The notes below the pieces were generated by a model. That model saw nothing but the letters and a program-made list of their open reading frames with translations. It was not told the DNA's origin and ran no database searches. Shown here in pieces: positions 7,388-14,963 of a stretch of 31,364 bases of DNA. The DNA is from an uncultured Bacilli bacterium (GTDB lineage: Bacteria; Bacillota_I; Bacilli_A; RF39; UBA660). The DNA lies in assembly GCA_934149105.1 (NCBI GenBank), contig CAKPDP010000009.1, forward strand, positions 1-31,364. The letters run 5' to 3'. Made by a program: the position numbers and the translations under genes. Positions within the stretch are counted from its first letter, which is position 1, and each line of letters begins with the position of its first letter.

Positions 7388-8282
7388 TGTATAATTCTTT
7401 TTTTAGAAGGTCGATATTGTTATTCATAACGGTTATATAACTTTCGTTTGAAGAATCAGTTATACCACCATCAGTGCTACGCATAGAGTTAATAGTTATT
7501 AACTCTAGATTGTTGTCAGCAATTAGTTTTTTACAAGTATCATTTGTTTCAGTGCTAGTAGAATAAATATATTTAATTTTATTATCTTGAATTAGTTTTT
7601 TTACTTCTTCAATAGTAGTATTATTTAGATTATCATTTTCTTCTAGAGATATGACTTTTAAATTATATTTTTCTAAATATTTTAGAAGATTATTATCAGT
7701 AATTATAACTTTATAATTGGCATTGTTAATACTTTCTTTTAGATTAGCATCTAATTTAGATAAATCATATTTTAATTGTTCATATTTATTTTCAATTCCG
7801 GTTCCGTCTTCATTAGAGATTAATAGAGGATTTGTAACGTATTCTAGAAGACCATTTTTTACATTTTGAGCCATCATAAGGTAGTTATAAGGATTTAACC
7901 ATAATTCTTCAATAGAGTTACTATAGGTCATTCCTAATGAGACATCAATTATTTTTAAGTCTTTATTTTTATTAATCATTTCAACGGCATAATCTCTATC
8001 AATATCTAAACTATTAAAGACAAATAAATCACTTTTACTATAATCAGTTATTCTACGATCAGATATTTTATTGTTAGATAATTTATAATCATCTATATTG
8101 ACACCATTAGGAAATATTTCTTTGATAGTAGAGTGGTCTCCATATAATTGATTTATTAGATATTTTATAGGATAGATAGTGGTATATATGTCAATATCTT
8201 CCATGCTATCCTTTTTAAAAACACAACCTGATAAAGTAAATAGACAAATAGTTATTAAGAATAATTTTTTTATATATTTCAT
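7383..8282 (-). CDS. ZnuA/TroA-type ABC substrate-binding lipoprotein lacking ligand histidines
   Basis: A 299-aa lipoprotein: signal MKYIKKLFLITICLFTLSGC with lipobox LSGC (Cys20), so it is anchored on the outer face of the membrane. The fold matches cluster A-I metal-binding proteins (ZnuA, TroA, AdcA): 'IYTTIYPIKYLINQLYG', 'SDLFVFNSLDIDRDY', 'LWLNPYN', 'KVIITDNNLLKYLEKYNL'. Family members coordinate Zn or Mn with three His. At the aligned positions this protein has D64 (family DPHDYEPS, here NIDDYKLS), E126 (family PHVWL, here EELWL) and N197 (family TSHxAF, here TDNNLL). There is no adjacent permease or ATPase gene. GTG 8291 lies within the ribosome binding site AGAGGTGAC; ATG 8282 is the start. 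Ligand unknown; a metal bound by oxygen ligands, or none, are both possible. Confidence 0.85.
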   Translation of the reverse strand: MKYIKKLFLITICLFTLSGCVFKKDSMEDIDIYTTIYPIKYLINQLYGDHSTIKEIFPNGVNIDDYKLSNNKISDRRITDYSKSDLFVFNSLDIDRDYAVEMINKNKDLKIIDVSLGMTYSNSIEELWLNPYNYLMMAQNVKNGLLEYVTNPLLISNEDGTGIENKYEQLKYDLSKLDANLKESINNANYKVIITDNNLLKYLEKYNLKVISLEENDNLNNTTIEEVKKLIQDNKIKYIYSTSTETNDTCKKLIADNNLELITINSMRSTDGGITDSSNESYITVMNNNIDLLKKELYK

Positions 8283-8308
8283 TTTAGTCACCTCTAGTTT
8301 ATATATAT

Positions 8309-8337
8309 ATTTTATCTTATTTTAAAAAGTTTGTAAA
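8309..8337 (-). promoter_or_regulatory. Promoter of the substrate-binding lipoprotein gene
   Basis: On the minus strand: TTTACA (8337-8332), 17-base spacer, TAAAAT (8314-8309). Confidence 0.6.
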
Positions 8338-8377
8338 TTGAAAAGAACTATTTTAATCTATAAAAAAATTATTCTTG

Positions 8378-8383
8378 TATAAT
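8378..8383 (+). promoter_or_regulatory. -10 element of the dehydrogenase gene
   Basis: Consensus TATAAT at 8378-8383; no convincing -35 at 17 bases (AATCTA). It lies divergent from the lipoprotein promoter. Confidence 0.4.
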
Positions 8384-8426
8384 GTTAAGGATTTTTATGA
8401 TAGAATAAAGATAGAGGTGAATGAGT

Positions 8427-9164
8427 GTGAAAGCTTTAGTTACGGGTGCTAGTAGTGGAATAGGGTTAGAAATAGCTAAGTATTTGGGAAGCTTGGGGTA
8501 TGATCTTGTTTTAGTATCGAGAAATATTTTAGAGATTAAAGAAAAGTTTCCAACGAAGGTAGAGTTAATTTCTATGGATCTTACGAAGGAGGAAGATTGT
8601 TATCAGTTATATAAAAAATATCCAGATATAGATATTTTAGTTAATAATGCGGGATTTGGATTATTTGGGATGTTTAATGAGACAGATTTAGATAGGGAAT
8701 TAGAGATGATTGATTTAAATGTTAAGGCTGTACATATTTTAACTAAATTATATGTTCAGGAATTTGAGAAAAGAGATAGAGGAAGGATATTAAATGTAGC
8801 TTCTATAGCGGGTTTTATGCCGGGACCACTTATGAGTACTTATTATGCTACTAAGAATTATGTAGTTAGTTTAAGTAGTGCCATTAGAGAAGAATTAAAA
8901 AGAAAGAAATCTAAGGTATCTATTAGTATTTTATGTCCAGGACCGGTTAAGACTAATTTTGATAAGGTAGCAGATGTTACTTTTAGTTTAAAGGGAAAAG
9001 AGAGTAGTTATGTGGCTAAATGTGCAGTTGAGGGTCTTTTGAAGAAGAAGTTTTATATAGTACCAGGAATATCAATTAAATTATTAAGAATAGGATCGAA
9101 GATTATTCCTACTAGTATTTTAACAAAATTTGTTTATTTGTCGCAAAAGAGAAAGAGTAATTAA
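8427..9164 (+). CDS. Short-chain dehydrogenase/reductase (SDR)
   Basis: A classical SDR of 245 aa, an NAD(P)-dependent oxidoreductase with a Rossmann fold. Visible motifs: TGASSGIG (cofactor loop, residues 6-13), 'VNNAGFG' (72-78), catalytic S126 in 'LNVASIAG', and Y139xxxK143 in 'STYYATK', followed by 'LCPGPVKTNF'. The SR at 31-32 after the second strand hints at NADP preference. The substrate cannot be inferred. ATG 8421 is only 4 bases from GAGG, while GTG 8427 is 10 bases away and gives the usual 'MKALVTGASSGIG' N-terminus; either is possible. The gene is monocistronic, with its own -10 and a terminator. Confidence 0.9.
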   Translation: MKALVTGASSGIGLEIAKYLGSLGYDLVLVSRNILEIKEKFPTKVELISMDLTKEEDCYQLYKKYPDIDILVNNAGFGLFGMFNETDLDRELEMIDLNVKAVHILTKLYVQEFEKRDRGRILNVASIAGFMPGPLMSTYYATKNYVVSLSSAIREELKRKKSKVSISILCPGPVKTNFDKVADVTFSLKGKESSYVAKCAVEGLLKKKFYIVPGISIKLLRIGSKIIPTSILTKFVYLSQKRKSN

Positions 9165-9196
9165 AAAGAATAACTATTGTGGTGTAGTTATTCTTT
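9165..9196. terminator. Bidirectional terminator between convergent genes
   Basis: Perfect 12-bp stem AAAGAATAACTA / TAGTTATTCTTT with an 8-nt loop. It serves the SDR gene (+) and the DUF378 gene (-). Confidence 0.85.
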
Positions 9197-9392
9197 ATTT
9201 ATCTAAATCTTTAGTATATATTCCTAGGTCGATGAGACCAGAAACTAAGACTAGGATATAGACTATTCTTGTTAATATGGTTTGCTCTCCAAATAAGAAT
9301 TCTACTAAATTAAAATTAAATATTCCAACTAATCCCCAGTTTAGACATCCAATAATACATAATGTTAAAGCAATCTTGTATAATGTATTCAT
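9195..9392 (-). CDS. DUF378-family small membrane protein
   Basis: A 65-aa protein with two membrane segments (YKIALTLCIIGCLNWGLVGIF and ILTRIVYILVLVSGLIDLGIY). The 'IGCLNWGLVGIFNFNLVEFLFG' core is the signature of DUF378 (YuzA-like), a family of unknown function widespread in Bacillota. The open frame extends further upstream, but the ribosome binding site AAGGAGG directly precedes ATGAAAATG; the second ATG (9392) has the better spacing, the first (9398) is possible. It is divergent from the lipoprotein gene that follows. Confidence 0.85.
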   Translation of the reverse strand: MNTLYKIALTLCIIGCLNWGLVGIFNFNLVEFLFGEQTILTRIVYILVLVSGLIDLGIYTKDLDK

Positions 9393-9424
9393 TTTCATCC
9401 TCCTTAACTTAACTATTACTATTG

Positions 9425-9474
9425 TTGACAATATTATAGTAATTATTCATATTTTTTTAAATATTTTATATAAT
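9425..9474 (+). promoter_or_regulatory. Promoter region of the LolA-like lipoprotein gene
   Basis: Two overlapping options: TTGACA (9425-9430) with 17 bases to CATATT (9448-9453), or TTCATA (9446-9451) with 17 bases to TATAAT (9469-9474). Confidence 0.5.
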
Positions 9475-9495
9475 TTATTAGAATGGGGATGGATA

Positions 9496-10755
9496 ATGAA
9501 AAAAATATTTTTAATTAGTATGTTTTTACTATTACTAACAGGATGTGGACTTACTAATAGTGAAGATGTTTTAAAAGGTCTTTCTAATAATATAAATAAA
9601 GCTAATAGTTATTATTTAGAAGGTACTATGGAAATTATGAATAATGAAGATACTTATAGTTATGCAGTTAAAGTTTCTTATAAAAAAGATAATTATTATA
9701 AAGTAGAACTTACAAATATTTCTAATGATCATGAACAAATAATTTTAAGAAATGATGATGGAGTATATGTTATAACACCTAATCTTAATAAGAGTTTTAA
9801 GTTCCAGAGTGATTGGCCTAATAATAATTCACAAGTATATTTGTTGAATTCAATTGTTGAGGATTTAAGTAATGATAAAGAGTATACTAGTGTTAAAAAT
9901 GATAAAGGATATGTTTTAACGTCAAAGGTTAATTATCCTAATAATGCTAATTTAATTAAACAATCAGTATATATAGATAAGAATTTGAAGATTACAAAAG
10001 TAGAAATATTAGATAATAATGAGAAGGTTCAAATTAAGATGGATTTTGCTACTATTGATATGGGTAAGAAATTTAAAGATAATTATTTTGATTTAGATCA
10101 AATTGTTAAGGTTAAAGATAATAGTAGTAAGAAAGATAATAGTAATACTAATAGTACTGATGATAATAGTAGTACTAAAAAAGATGATGATACGGCAAAT
10201 AATAACACTGGTAATAATAGTAATAGTGAAGATGAGAGTAGTAATACCAATAATAATAGTAATGTAAATAATAATGATAATACTAATAATAATAGTAATG
10301 TAAATAATAATGATAATATTACTAATAATAATTCTAGTAGTGATAATAATACTAATAGTACTAATGATGCTAATAATAATAGTCAGAGTGAGAAGAAGAC
10401 TAAGAAGACGGCAACGATAAATGATGTAGTATATCCTATGTATTTACCTAGTAATACGTATTTGACAACGAAAGAGACTATTGATATAGATAATGGCCAG
10501 AGATTAATTATGAATTTTGATGGAGATAAGTCATTTGTTTTAATAGAAGAGACTACTAATACTAATGATGATAATATTATTATACCGGTAGTAGGAGAGA
10601 TAGAATTTGTATCAGATGTCTTAGCAGTAGTTTCAGATAAGTCTTTGACTTGGAGTAGTTCAGGGATAGATTATTATTTGGCTAGTGCTGATTTGGAGGT
10701 AAGTGAACTATTACAGATTGCTAATTCTATAAGTTATCTTCCAGTATCAAAATAG
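9496..10755 (+). CDS. LolA-like lipoprotein with Asn-rich linker and DUF4367-like C-terminus
   Basis: A 419-aa lipoprotein: signal MKKIFLISMFLLLLTGC with lipobox LTGC (Cys17). The N-terminal domain (about 20-210) has the repeated beta-strand look of LolA-like or GerS-related lipoproteins ('NSYYLEGTMEIM', 'VKVSYKKDNYYKVEL', 'QIILRNDDGVYVITPNLNKSFKF'). A low-complexity Asn/Ser/Asp linker fills about 210-300 and contains a 12-residue tandem duplication. The C-terminal domain (about 305-419; 'YPMYLPSNTYL', 'SSGIDYYLASADLEVSELLQIANSI') resembles DUF4367, which often ends such proteins. The frame is open far upstream to 9277, but that part overlaps the DUF378 gene; ATG 9496, with a signal peptide, is the real start. 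Likely role: envelope-associated lipid or signal sensing; unproven. Confidence 0.85.
   Translation: MKKIFLISMFLLLLTGCGLTNSEDVLKGLSNNINKANSYYLEGTMEIMNNEDTYSYAVKVSYKKDNYYKVELTNISNDHEQIILRNDDGVYVITPNLNKSFKFQSDWPNNNSQVYLLNSIVEDLSNDKEYTSVKNDKGYVLTSKVNYPNNANLIKQSVYIDKNLKITKVEILDNNEKVQIKMDFATIDMGKKFKDNYFDLDQIVKVKDNSSKKDNSNTNSTDDNSSTKKDDDTANNNTGNNSNSEDESSNTNNNSNVNNNDNTNNNSNVNNNDNITNNNSSSDNNTNSTNDANNNSQSEKKTKKTATINDVVYPMYLPSNTYLTTKETIDIDNGQRLIMNFDGDKSFVLIEETTNTNDDNIIIPVVGEIEFVSDVLAVVSDKSLTWSSSGIDYYLASADLEVSELLQIANSISYLPVSK
10249..10320 (+). repeat. Two tandem 36-bp units in the Asn-rich linker
   Basis: Units 10249-10284 and 10285-10320 are identical at 35 of 36 bases and encode NNNSNVNNNDN plus T or I. 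A recent in-frame slippage duplication. Confidence 0.85.
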
Positions 10756-10786
10756 AGCAAACTTCTTTACTCAAGTTTGCTTTTTT
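10756..10786 (+). terminator. Intrinsic terminator of the LolA-like gene
   Basis: AGCAAACTT (10756-10764) pairs with AAGTTTGCT (10773-10781), followed by a T run. Confidence 0.85.
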
Positions 10787-10794
10787 GCTATAAT
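10766..10794 (+). promoter_or_regulatory. Promoter TTTACT-17-TATAAT with extended -10
   Basis: TTTACT (10766-10771) and TGCTATAAT (10786-10794) lie within and just after the preceding terminator. The transcript would begin near 10801, at the ribosome binding site. Confidence 0.6.
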
Positions 10795-10814
10795 TAGTTT
10801 TGGAGGATGTAATA

Positions 10815-11348
10815 ATGGGAAGAGAATTAAAAAGAAAAGAAGCTAAAAAGAATGGGCAAGATATAAAGAAAGTAAATACTAGTACAGAACTTGATTGGAA
10901 AAAAATTGTTATAACGTTTAGTGTAATAGTTATTTTTGTAGTAGTTATTTATTTTATTTTAGCAGTTTTTGTTACTAAAGAGGTTGGTAGTAATAATACA
11001 ACTAATACTAGTGATAATTCTTCTAATAATAATGTAGCTAATCCAATATTAGCTAGTGATATTTTTAAAGAGTCAGAAGATAGTTATTATGTTTATTGTT
11101 TTGATTTTGATGAACAAGATACTAATATTAGTAATATTATAAGTAATAAATTAGTAAGTGATAAGGTATATAGAGTTAATACTAAGGATTCTTTAAATAA
11201 GAATTATGTTAGTGAGGTTGGTAATAAGAATGCTACTAGTCTTGAGGACTTGAAGATCAGTAATCCTAGTTTAATTAAGATAGAGAATGGTAGTATTACA
11301 ATGTTTTTAGTAGGAAAACAAGAAATTATAAATTATTATAATAATTAA
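10815..11348 (+). CDS. Membrane-anchored thioredoxin-fold protein without CxxC
   Basis: A 177-aa protein with a basic cytoplasmic N-terminus (RELKRKEAKKNG), one transmembrane segment (about 33-54, IVITFSVIVIFVVVIYFILAVFV), a Ser/Asn/Thr-rich spacer, and an outer domain of about 100 residues. That domain looks like a degenerate thioredoxin fold: 'SYYVYCFDFDEQDTNI' where an active-site strand plus CxxC would be, and 'NPSLIKIENGSI' resembling the cis-Pro loop and following strands ('TPTLIVIKNGK'). Only one Cys is present, so redox activity is unlikely. ATG 10815 follows GGAGG; the TTG at 10800 is within the promoter region. Fold assignment is tentative. Confidence 0.7.
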   Translation: MGRELKRKEAKKNGQDIKKVNTSTELDWKKIVITFSVIVIFVVVIYFILAVFVTKEVGSNNTTNTSDNSSNNNVANPILASDIFKESEDSYYVYCFDFDEQDTNISNIISNKLVSDKVYRVNTKDSLNKNYVSEVGNKNATSLEDLKISNPSLIKIENGSITMFLVGKQEIINYYNN

Positions 11349-11378
11349 GCACTTTTAAATTTTTAAAAAGTGCTTTTT
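11348..11378 (+). terminator. Intrinsic terminator
   Basis: AGCACTTTT (11348-11356) pairs with AAAAGTGCT (11366-11374), followed by a T run. Confidence 0.85.
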
Positions 11379-11393
11379 ATTTGGTTTACTTTG

Positions 11394-11422
11394 TTGTGAC
11401 TTGGATTTTTATCTGATATAAT
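11394..11422 (+). promoter_or_regulatory. Promoter TTGTGA-17-TATAAT with extended -10
   Basis: TTGTGA (11394-11399), spacer 17, TGATATAAT (11414-11422). The in-frame ATG at 11421 overlaps this -10 and so cannot be the start of the next gene. Confidence 0.6.
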
Positions 11423-11450
11423 GAGATTGTTACAGGGAGATGGTAGAAAT

Positions 11451-12305
11451 ATGAGTTATAGTGATTTTTGTGCTAAATTGGATATTGTTATGATGTCTAA
11501 TAAAGAGGCTATTAATTATATTTTAGATTTATATGATAGTTATAATAGTGAGAAGGCTAGGGAAGAATTATATAGAAAGGGAAATGATATTTCAGAGAAT
11601 ATTATTGCACTATATTATTATTTTGTCTTTAAGAATAATCCTAGGATAGTTTATGGTAAATATAAAAGGAAATTTATAAATAATGAGAGTATTGTAGAAC
11701 CAGGAGTTACTCCAGAAGAAAAGAAAGGGTTAGGAGAAATATATGATTATTTAAGTAAATATCCTTTAGATAACCCTATTAATATTTGTCAGGAAGCTAC
11801 TATTATTCATAGATTACTTTATTCACATTGCCCTAATTCTGGATATGGAGTAGGTCTTAGAGAGGCAACAGCGGTATTGTATGATATGCCTTATGAGGTA
11901 CCTGATGCTAGGAAGGCTATGCAGGAGTTTTATAGTTATGCTTGTAGTAATATTACTTATACAGAGGATCAAGATATTTTTGAATATATTGACAATTGTG
12001 TTAAATTGACGACAGATTTAATAGGGATTCAACCTTTTGCAGATGGAAATAAAAGAACTTTTAGAGCTTTACTTAACTTATTATTAAAACAAGTTAATAT
12101 TCCGCCTATCTATATTAGGAAAGAAGAAAGAGAGCCTTATAAGAAAGGTTTGATTAAGGCTTTGTGTGAAAAAGATTATACAGATATATGTAAGTTTTAT
12201 CATTATAAAGTATCAGATGCTATTGTAGATTTAGAGGTTTCAGTTTTTGATAAGTTGGGACGAGATGAGAAAAGAAAAATATTAGTACCTAAGAAAGAAA
12301 AATAA
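11451..12305 (+). CDS. Fic/DOC-fold protein with Gln replacing the catalytic His
   Basis: A 284-aa protein. The Fic core is clear in the C-terminal half: 'DNCVKLTTDLIGIQPFADGNKRTFRALLNLLL' matches the Fic motif HPFxDGN(G/K)R, with the anion-binding loop and Arg intact. The catalytic His is Q194 (codon CAA), so ordinary AMP transfer is not expected unless another residue serves. The N-terminal 130 residues are helical with no recognised domain. Upstream elements of the Fic fold are visible ('ATIIHRLLYSHCPNSGYGVGLREATAVLYD', resembling the beta-hairpin flap region). Start ATG 11451; the frame is open to 11421, but that lies in the promoter. No antitoxin-like gene is adjacent and it stands alone with its own promoter. 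Either a pseudoenzyme or a divergent transferase. Confidence 0.8.
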   Translation: MSYSDFCAKLDIVMMSNKEAINYILDLYDSYNSEKAREELYRKGNDISENIIALYYYFVFKNNPRIVYGKYKRKFINNESIVEPGVTPEEKKGLGEIYDYLSKYPLDNPINICQEATIIHRLLYSHCPNSGYGVGLREATAVLYDMPYEVPDARKAMQEFYSYACSNITYTEDQDIFEYIDNCVKLTTDLIGIQPFADGNKRTFRALLNLLLKQVNIPPIYIRKEEREPYKKGLIKALCEKDYTDICKFYHYKVSDAIVDLEVSVFDKLGRDEKRKILVPKKEK

Positions 12306-12322
12306 CTACTTTCTTTTTCTTT
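12294..12322 (+). terminator. Weak A/U-rich terminator
   Basis: AAAGAAAAA (12294-12302) pairs with TTTTTCTTT (12314-12322); no G/C-rich core apart from one G-C pair, so low confidence. Confidence 0.35.
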
Positions 12323-12332
12323 TATTTTATTA

Positions 12333-12338
12333 TATAAT
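12333..12338 (+). promoter_or_regulatory. -10 element of hisS
   Basis: Consensus TATAAT at 12333-12338; no good -35. There is no room for a T-box leader before ATG 12366. Confidence 0.4.
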
Positions 12339-12365
12339 ACTATAGAAATGAAAAGAGGAATGGAT

Positions 12366-13658
12366 ATGGAATTAAAAACATTAAGAGGAGTTTCGGATTA
12401 TTTACCTAATAAACAGATAGTTAGAAATAAGATTATTAAGACTTTAACTGAAGTGTTTGAAGAATATGGATATTTACCTTTAGAGACATCAACTTTGTGC
12501 TATTTTGATTTATTAGCGTCTAAATATGCTGGGGGAGCTGAAATATTAAAAGAAGTATATAAATTAACGGATCAGGGAAAGAGAGAATTGGGATTAAGAT
12601 ATGACTTAACAGTTCCTTTTGCTAAGGTTATAGCAAGTAATAAAGATATAAAACTTCCTTTTAGAAGATATGAGATCGGGAAGGTGTATCGTGATGGCCC
12701 AGTAAAGGTTGGTAGAGATAGAGAATTTTATCAATGTGATGTCGATGTGTGTGGAATAGAGGGATCATTGGTAGAAGCAGAATTTATGTCAATGATCGAA
12801 GAGTGCTATAAAAAGTTAGGAATAGATGTTTATGTAGAATGGAATAATCGAAAGTTATTATCTGGATTAATTCAAGAAGCAGGTATAGAAGAAGAATTAG
12901 TAACAAGAGTTATTTTATCAGTAGATAAATTGGCTAAGATTGGAGAAAAGGGTGTTTTTGAAGAATTAAAGGAATATAATGTTTCTTTAGATAAATTAGA
13001 GAAATTATTTGGATATTTTAAATTAGATATTTTAACGATGGAAGAATTATTTAAAGATAGTAGTATTGAAGAGATGCGTGAGGGAATAAGAGAAGTAAAG
13101 GAATTAGCAGGATATTTACAAGAGTTAGGTTTAGATAATTGTCTTTTTACTCCATATTTGGCTAGAGGCTTAGAAATTTATACAGGTACTGTTTGGGAAG
13201 TATTTGATAAAGAAAAGAGAGTTAATTGTAGTATAGGAGCGGGAGGAAGATATGATAAGATTATTGGTAATTTTATAGATGATGGTAATAGTTATCCAGC
13301 GGTAGGTATGACGTTTGGATTAGTACCTATTTATGAGATATTAACTCAAGATAAAGAAAAAGAAAATCCAGTATTATATGATTTATATATTGTTCCTATG
13401 GATACAGATATTAAGTGTTTAAAGCTTGCTAATGAAATTAGAAAACATAACTTAAGAGTTATAGTAGAGATGAAGAAGAAGAAAGTTAAGAAGGCTTTAG
13501 ATTGGGCTAATAAAAATAGGGTTTCTTATGTTATGGTTATTGGAGAAAATGAGATTAAGACTAATAAAGTAGAGATAAGGGATATGAATAATTCTAAGGA
13601 TATAGAAGTTAATATGGATGATATAGAGAGTATTGTTAATTGTATAAAAAGATCTTAA
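12366..13658 (+). CDS. hisS: Histidine--tRNA ligase
   Basis: A class II aminoacyl-tRNA synthetase charging tRNA-His in the cytoplasm. The 430 aa match the family. Visible: N-terminal 'LRGVSDYLP', motif 2 'PFRRYEIGKVYRDGPVKVGRDREFYQCDVDV', His-specific 'GLEIYTGTVWEVF' (usually RGLDYYTG), motif 3 'AVGMTFGLVPI', and a C-terminal anticodon-binding domain ('LYIVPMDTD ... ANEIRKHNLRVIVEM'). A functional hisS rather than hisZ is supported by the complete C-terminal domain and a full motif 2. ATG 12366 is 6 bases after AGAGGA; the in-frame ATG at 12348 precedes this site. Two terminators follow. Confidence 0.93.
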   Translation: MELKTLRGVSDYLPNKQIVRNKIIKTLTEVFEEYGYLPLETSTLCYFDLLASKYAGGAEILKEVYKLTDQGKRELGLRYDLTVPFAKVIASNKDIKLPFRRYEIGKVYRDGPVKVGRDREFYQCDVDVCGIEGSLVEAEFMSMIEECYKKLGIDVYVEWNNRKLLSGLIQEAGIEEELVTRVILSVDKLAKIGEKGVFEELKEYNVSLDKLEKLFGYFKLDILTMEELFKDSSIEEMREGIREVKELAGYLQELGLDNCLFTPYLARGLEIYTGTVWEVFDKEKRVNCSIGAGGRYDKIIGNFIDDGNSYPAVGMTFGLVPIYEILTQDKEKENPVLYDLYIVPMDTDIKCLKLANEIRKHNLRVIVEMKKKKVKKALDWANKNRVSYVMVIGENEIKTNKVEIRDMNNSKDIEVNMDDIESIVNCIKRS

Positions 13659-13669
13659 GGGATCTTTTT
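13646..13669 (+). terminator. hisS terminator 1
   Basis: AAAAAGATC (13646-13654) pairs with GATCTTTTT (13661-13669). Confidence 0.75.
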
Positions 13670-13671
13670 AT

Positions 13672-13703
13672 AGAGCGTTGATAAAGTTCAATACTCTTTT
13701 TTT
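13672..13703 (+). terminator. hisS terminator 2
   Basis: AGAG..TTGA (13672-13681) pairs with TCAA..CTCT (13688-13697), with one mismatch, followed by seven T. Tandem with the previous hairpin. Confidence 0.65.
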
Positions 13704-13792
13704 ATGAATACTATCTTGGTAAGAAAGAAGAAAGTGGATAAATGTAAGACCAAGAAAATAAAATTTGAAAAAATAGTATGAAGGAGTGCATT

Positions 13793-14284
13793 ATGAGAGA
13801 AAGTATAAAAATGAAAAATAATGATTATAATTTTAAATTTCGAGTTTCTGGTTTGATCATAAAAAATAATAAATTACTTTTAGTAGATATGGATGATAAT
13901 GGTTTTTTATGTTTGCCCGGTGGATATGTTGAATTGGGTGAAACAACAGAAGAAGCTGTGAGGCGTGAACTTAAGGAAGAAATACAAAAAGATGTTAAAA
14001 TTGAAAAATATTTAGGTGTTGTTGAAAATTACTTTATTAATAAATATAGTAAAAAAATGCATGAAATATCTTTTTATTATTTGATGGATTTTGTTAGTAA
14101 TGATATTGATGATAATGACTTTACACTAGTAGAAAATGATAAAGGTCGCACAATAAAACTTGACTTTAAATGGATAGATATTAATGATTTAAATGATTTT
14201 GATGTTAGGCCAGCCTTATTAAAAAATATAATTAATAATAAATTAGAGTTTAATCATTTGATTTTTAATGAGTTAAAAAAATAA
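13793..14284 (+). CDS. Nudix hydrolase
   Basis: A 163-aa Nudix-fold protein, hydrolysing nucleoside-diphosphate-linked substrates. The Nudix box is seen from G44: 'GYVELGE' then 'RRELKEEI' (G-x5-E50-x7-R58-E59-L-x-E62-E63), with the usual final Gly replaced by Gln65. The N-terminal strand 'FRVSGLIIKNNKLLLVDMD' and 'FLCLPGG' precede it, as normal for the family. ATG 13793 lies 6 bases after AAGGAG; the ATG at 13778 contains that site and is unlikely. Substrate unknown. Lys-rich codon use (AAA) differs slightly from the neighbouring ylb genes, but not enough to claim transfer. Confidence 0.88.
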   Translation: MRESIKMKNNDYNFKFRVSGLIIKNNKLLLVDMDDNGFLCLPGGYVELGETTEEAVRRELKEEIQKDVKIEKYLGVVENYFINKYSKKMHEISFYYLMDFVSNDIDDNDFTLVENDKGRTIKLDFKWIDINDLNDFDVRPALLKNIINNKLEFNHLIFNELKK

Positions 14285-14328
14285 GAATTTATTTTAGAGA
14301 TAATCATATAATTATATAGGTGAATGGT

Positions 14329-14691
14329 ATGGATAAGATTAGTGAGTTTAAAGAATTTGTTAAAAATAATAATTATTTGGTTAGTTATGTTAGAGATAAG
14401 AAAAAGACTTGGCAAGATTTTTATGAACTTTATGATATGTATGGAGAAGATAAGAGTGTTTGGGATGAATACTTAAAGAATAGTTCAAAAGAAGAAACAA
14501 AAGCTAGTAATAATACTTTTAATGAATTTTTGAATATGGCTAAGAATATGGATGTAGATAAAGTACAAAGTGGAATTACTTCTTTACAAAAGGCTATTAG
14601 TTTATTTGGGGATTTATTTATAAGTAGTAAGACAGGAAATAATAGTAATAATTATGAACCTAGACCTATATATAAGAGGTTTGATGATTAA
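14329..14691 (+). CDS. ylbD: YlbD-like protein
   Basis: A 120-aa protein recognised by pattern and position: N-terminal 'EFKEFVKNNNYLVSYVRDKKKTWQDFYELYDMYGEDKSVWDEYL' is the conserved start of YlbD (PF14071, named from Bacillus subtilis as a putative spore coat protein). The middle is a helix with 'MDVDKVQSGITSLQKAISLFGDL', also typical. It is followed by ylbE with a one-base overlap. Sporulation is not implied, since the gene also occurs in non-sporulating Bacilli. ATG 14329 follows AGGTGA by about 8 bases; GTG 14320 is within the binding site. Confidence 0.82.
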   Translation: MDKISEFKEFVKNNNYLVSYVRDKKKTWQDFYELYDMYGEDKSVWDEYLKNSSKEETKASNNTFNEFLNMAKNMDVDKVQSGITSLQKAISLFGDLFISSKTGNNSNNYEPRPIYKRFDD

Positions 14692-14912
14692 TGATTATAG
14701 ATATTCAGGATAAGTTATATAGAGAACCTATATTAAGAAGATTTTTATATGAAGAGTCTTATTGGTATAAATATTTAAATAGAGATCCAGAGTCTTTTAA
14801 AGAATTTGAGATGGCGATGAAAGATAAATATAAATTAAAAACTAGTGATAAATTAAATAAGATGTTAAATGATATTAGTATGTTACAGACGTTTCTAGAT
14901 GTATTAAAATAA
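14691..14912 (+). CDS. ylbE: YlbE-like protein
   Basis: A 73-aa protein. 'LRRFLYEESYWYKYLNRDPESFKEFEMAMKDKYKLKTSDKLNKMLNDISMLQTFLDVL' matches the YlbE family ('...RxxPxWYRxLxRxP...'), whose function is unknown. Its start overlaps the ylbD stop by one base (TAATG), as in the conserved ylbDE order. No signal or membrane segment. Confidence 0.82.
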   Translation: MIIDIQDKLYREPILRRFLYEESYWYKYLNRDPESFKEFEMAMKDKYKLKTSDKLNKMLNDISMLQTFLDVLK

Positions 14913-14963
14913 TATATATACAAATAATTAGAATAATGATAGAATAATTTATGAGGGATAGGT

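Noticed and set aside
9277..9495. Upstream extension of the LolA-like lipoprotein
   Set aside because: It overlaps the DUF378 gene on the other strand; the signal peptide and lipobox start at ATG 9496.
12366..13658. hisZ (regulatory subunit) instead of hisS
   Set aside because: Complete motifs 2 and 3, the His-specific loop and a C-terminal anticodon-binding domain are present; no his biosynthesis genes are nearby.
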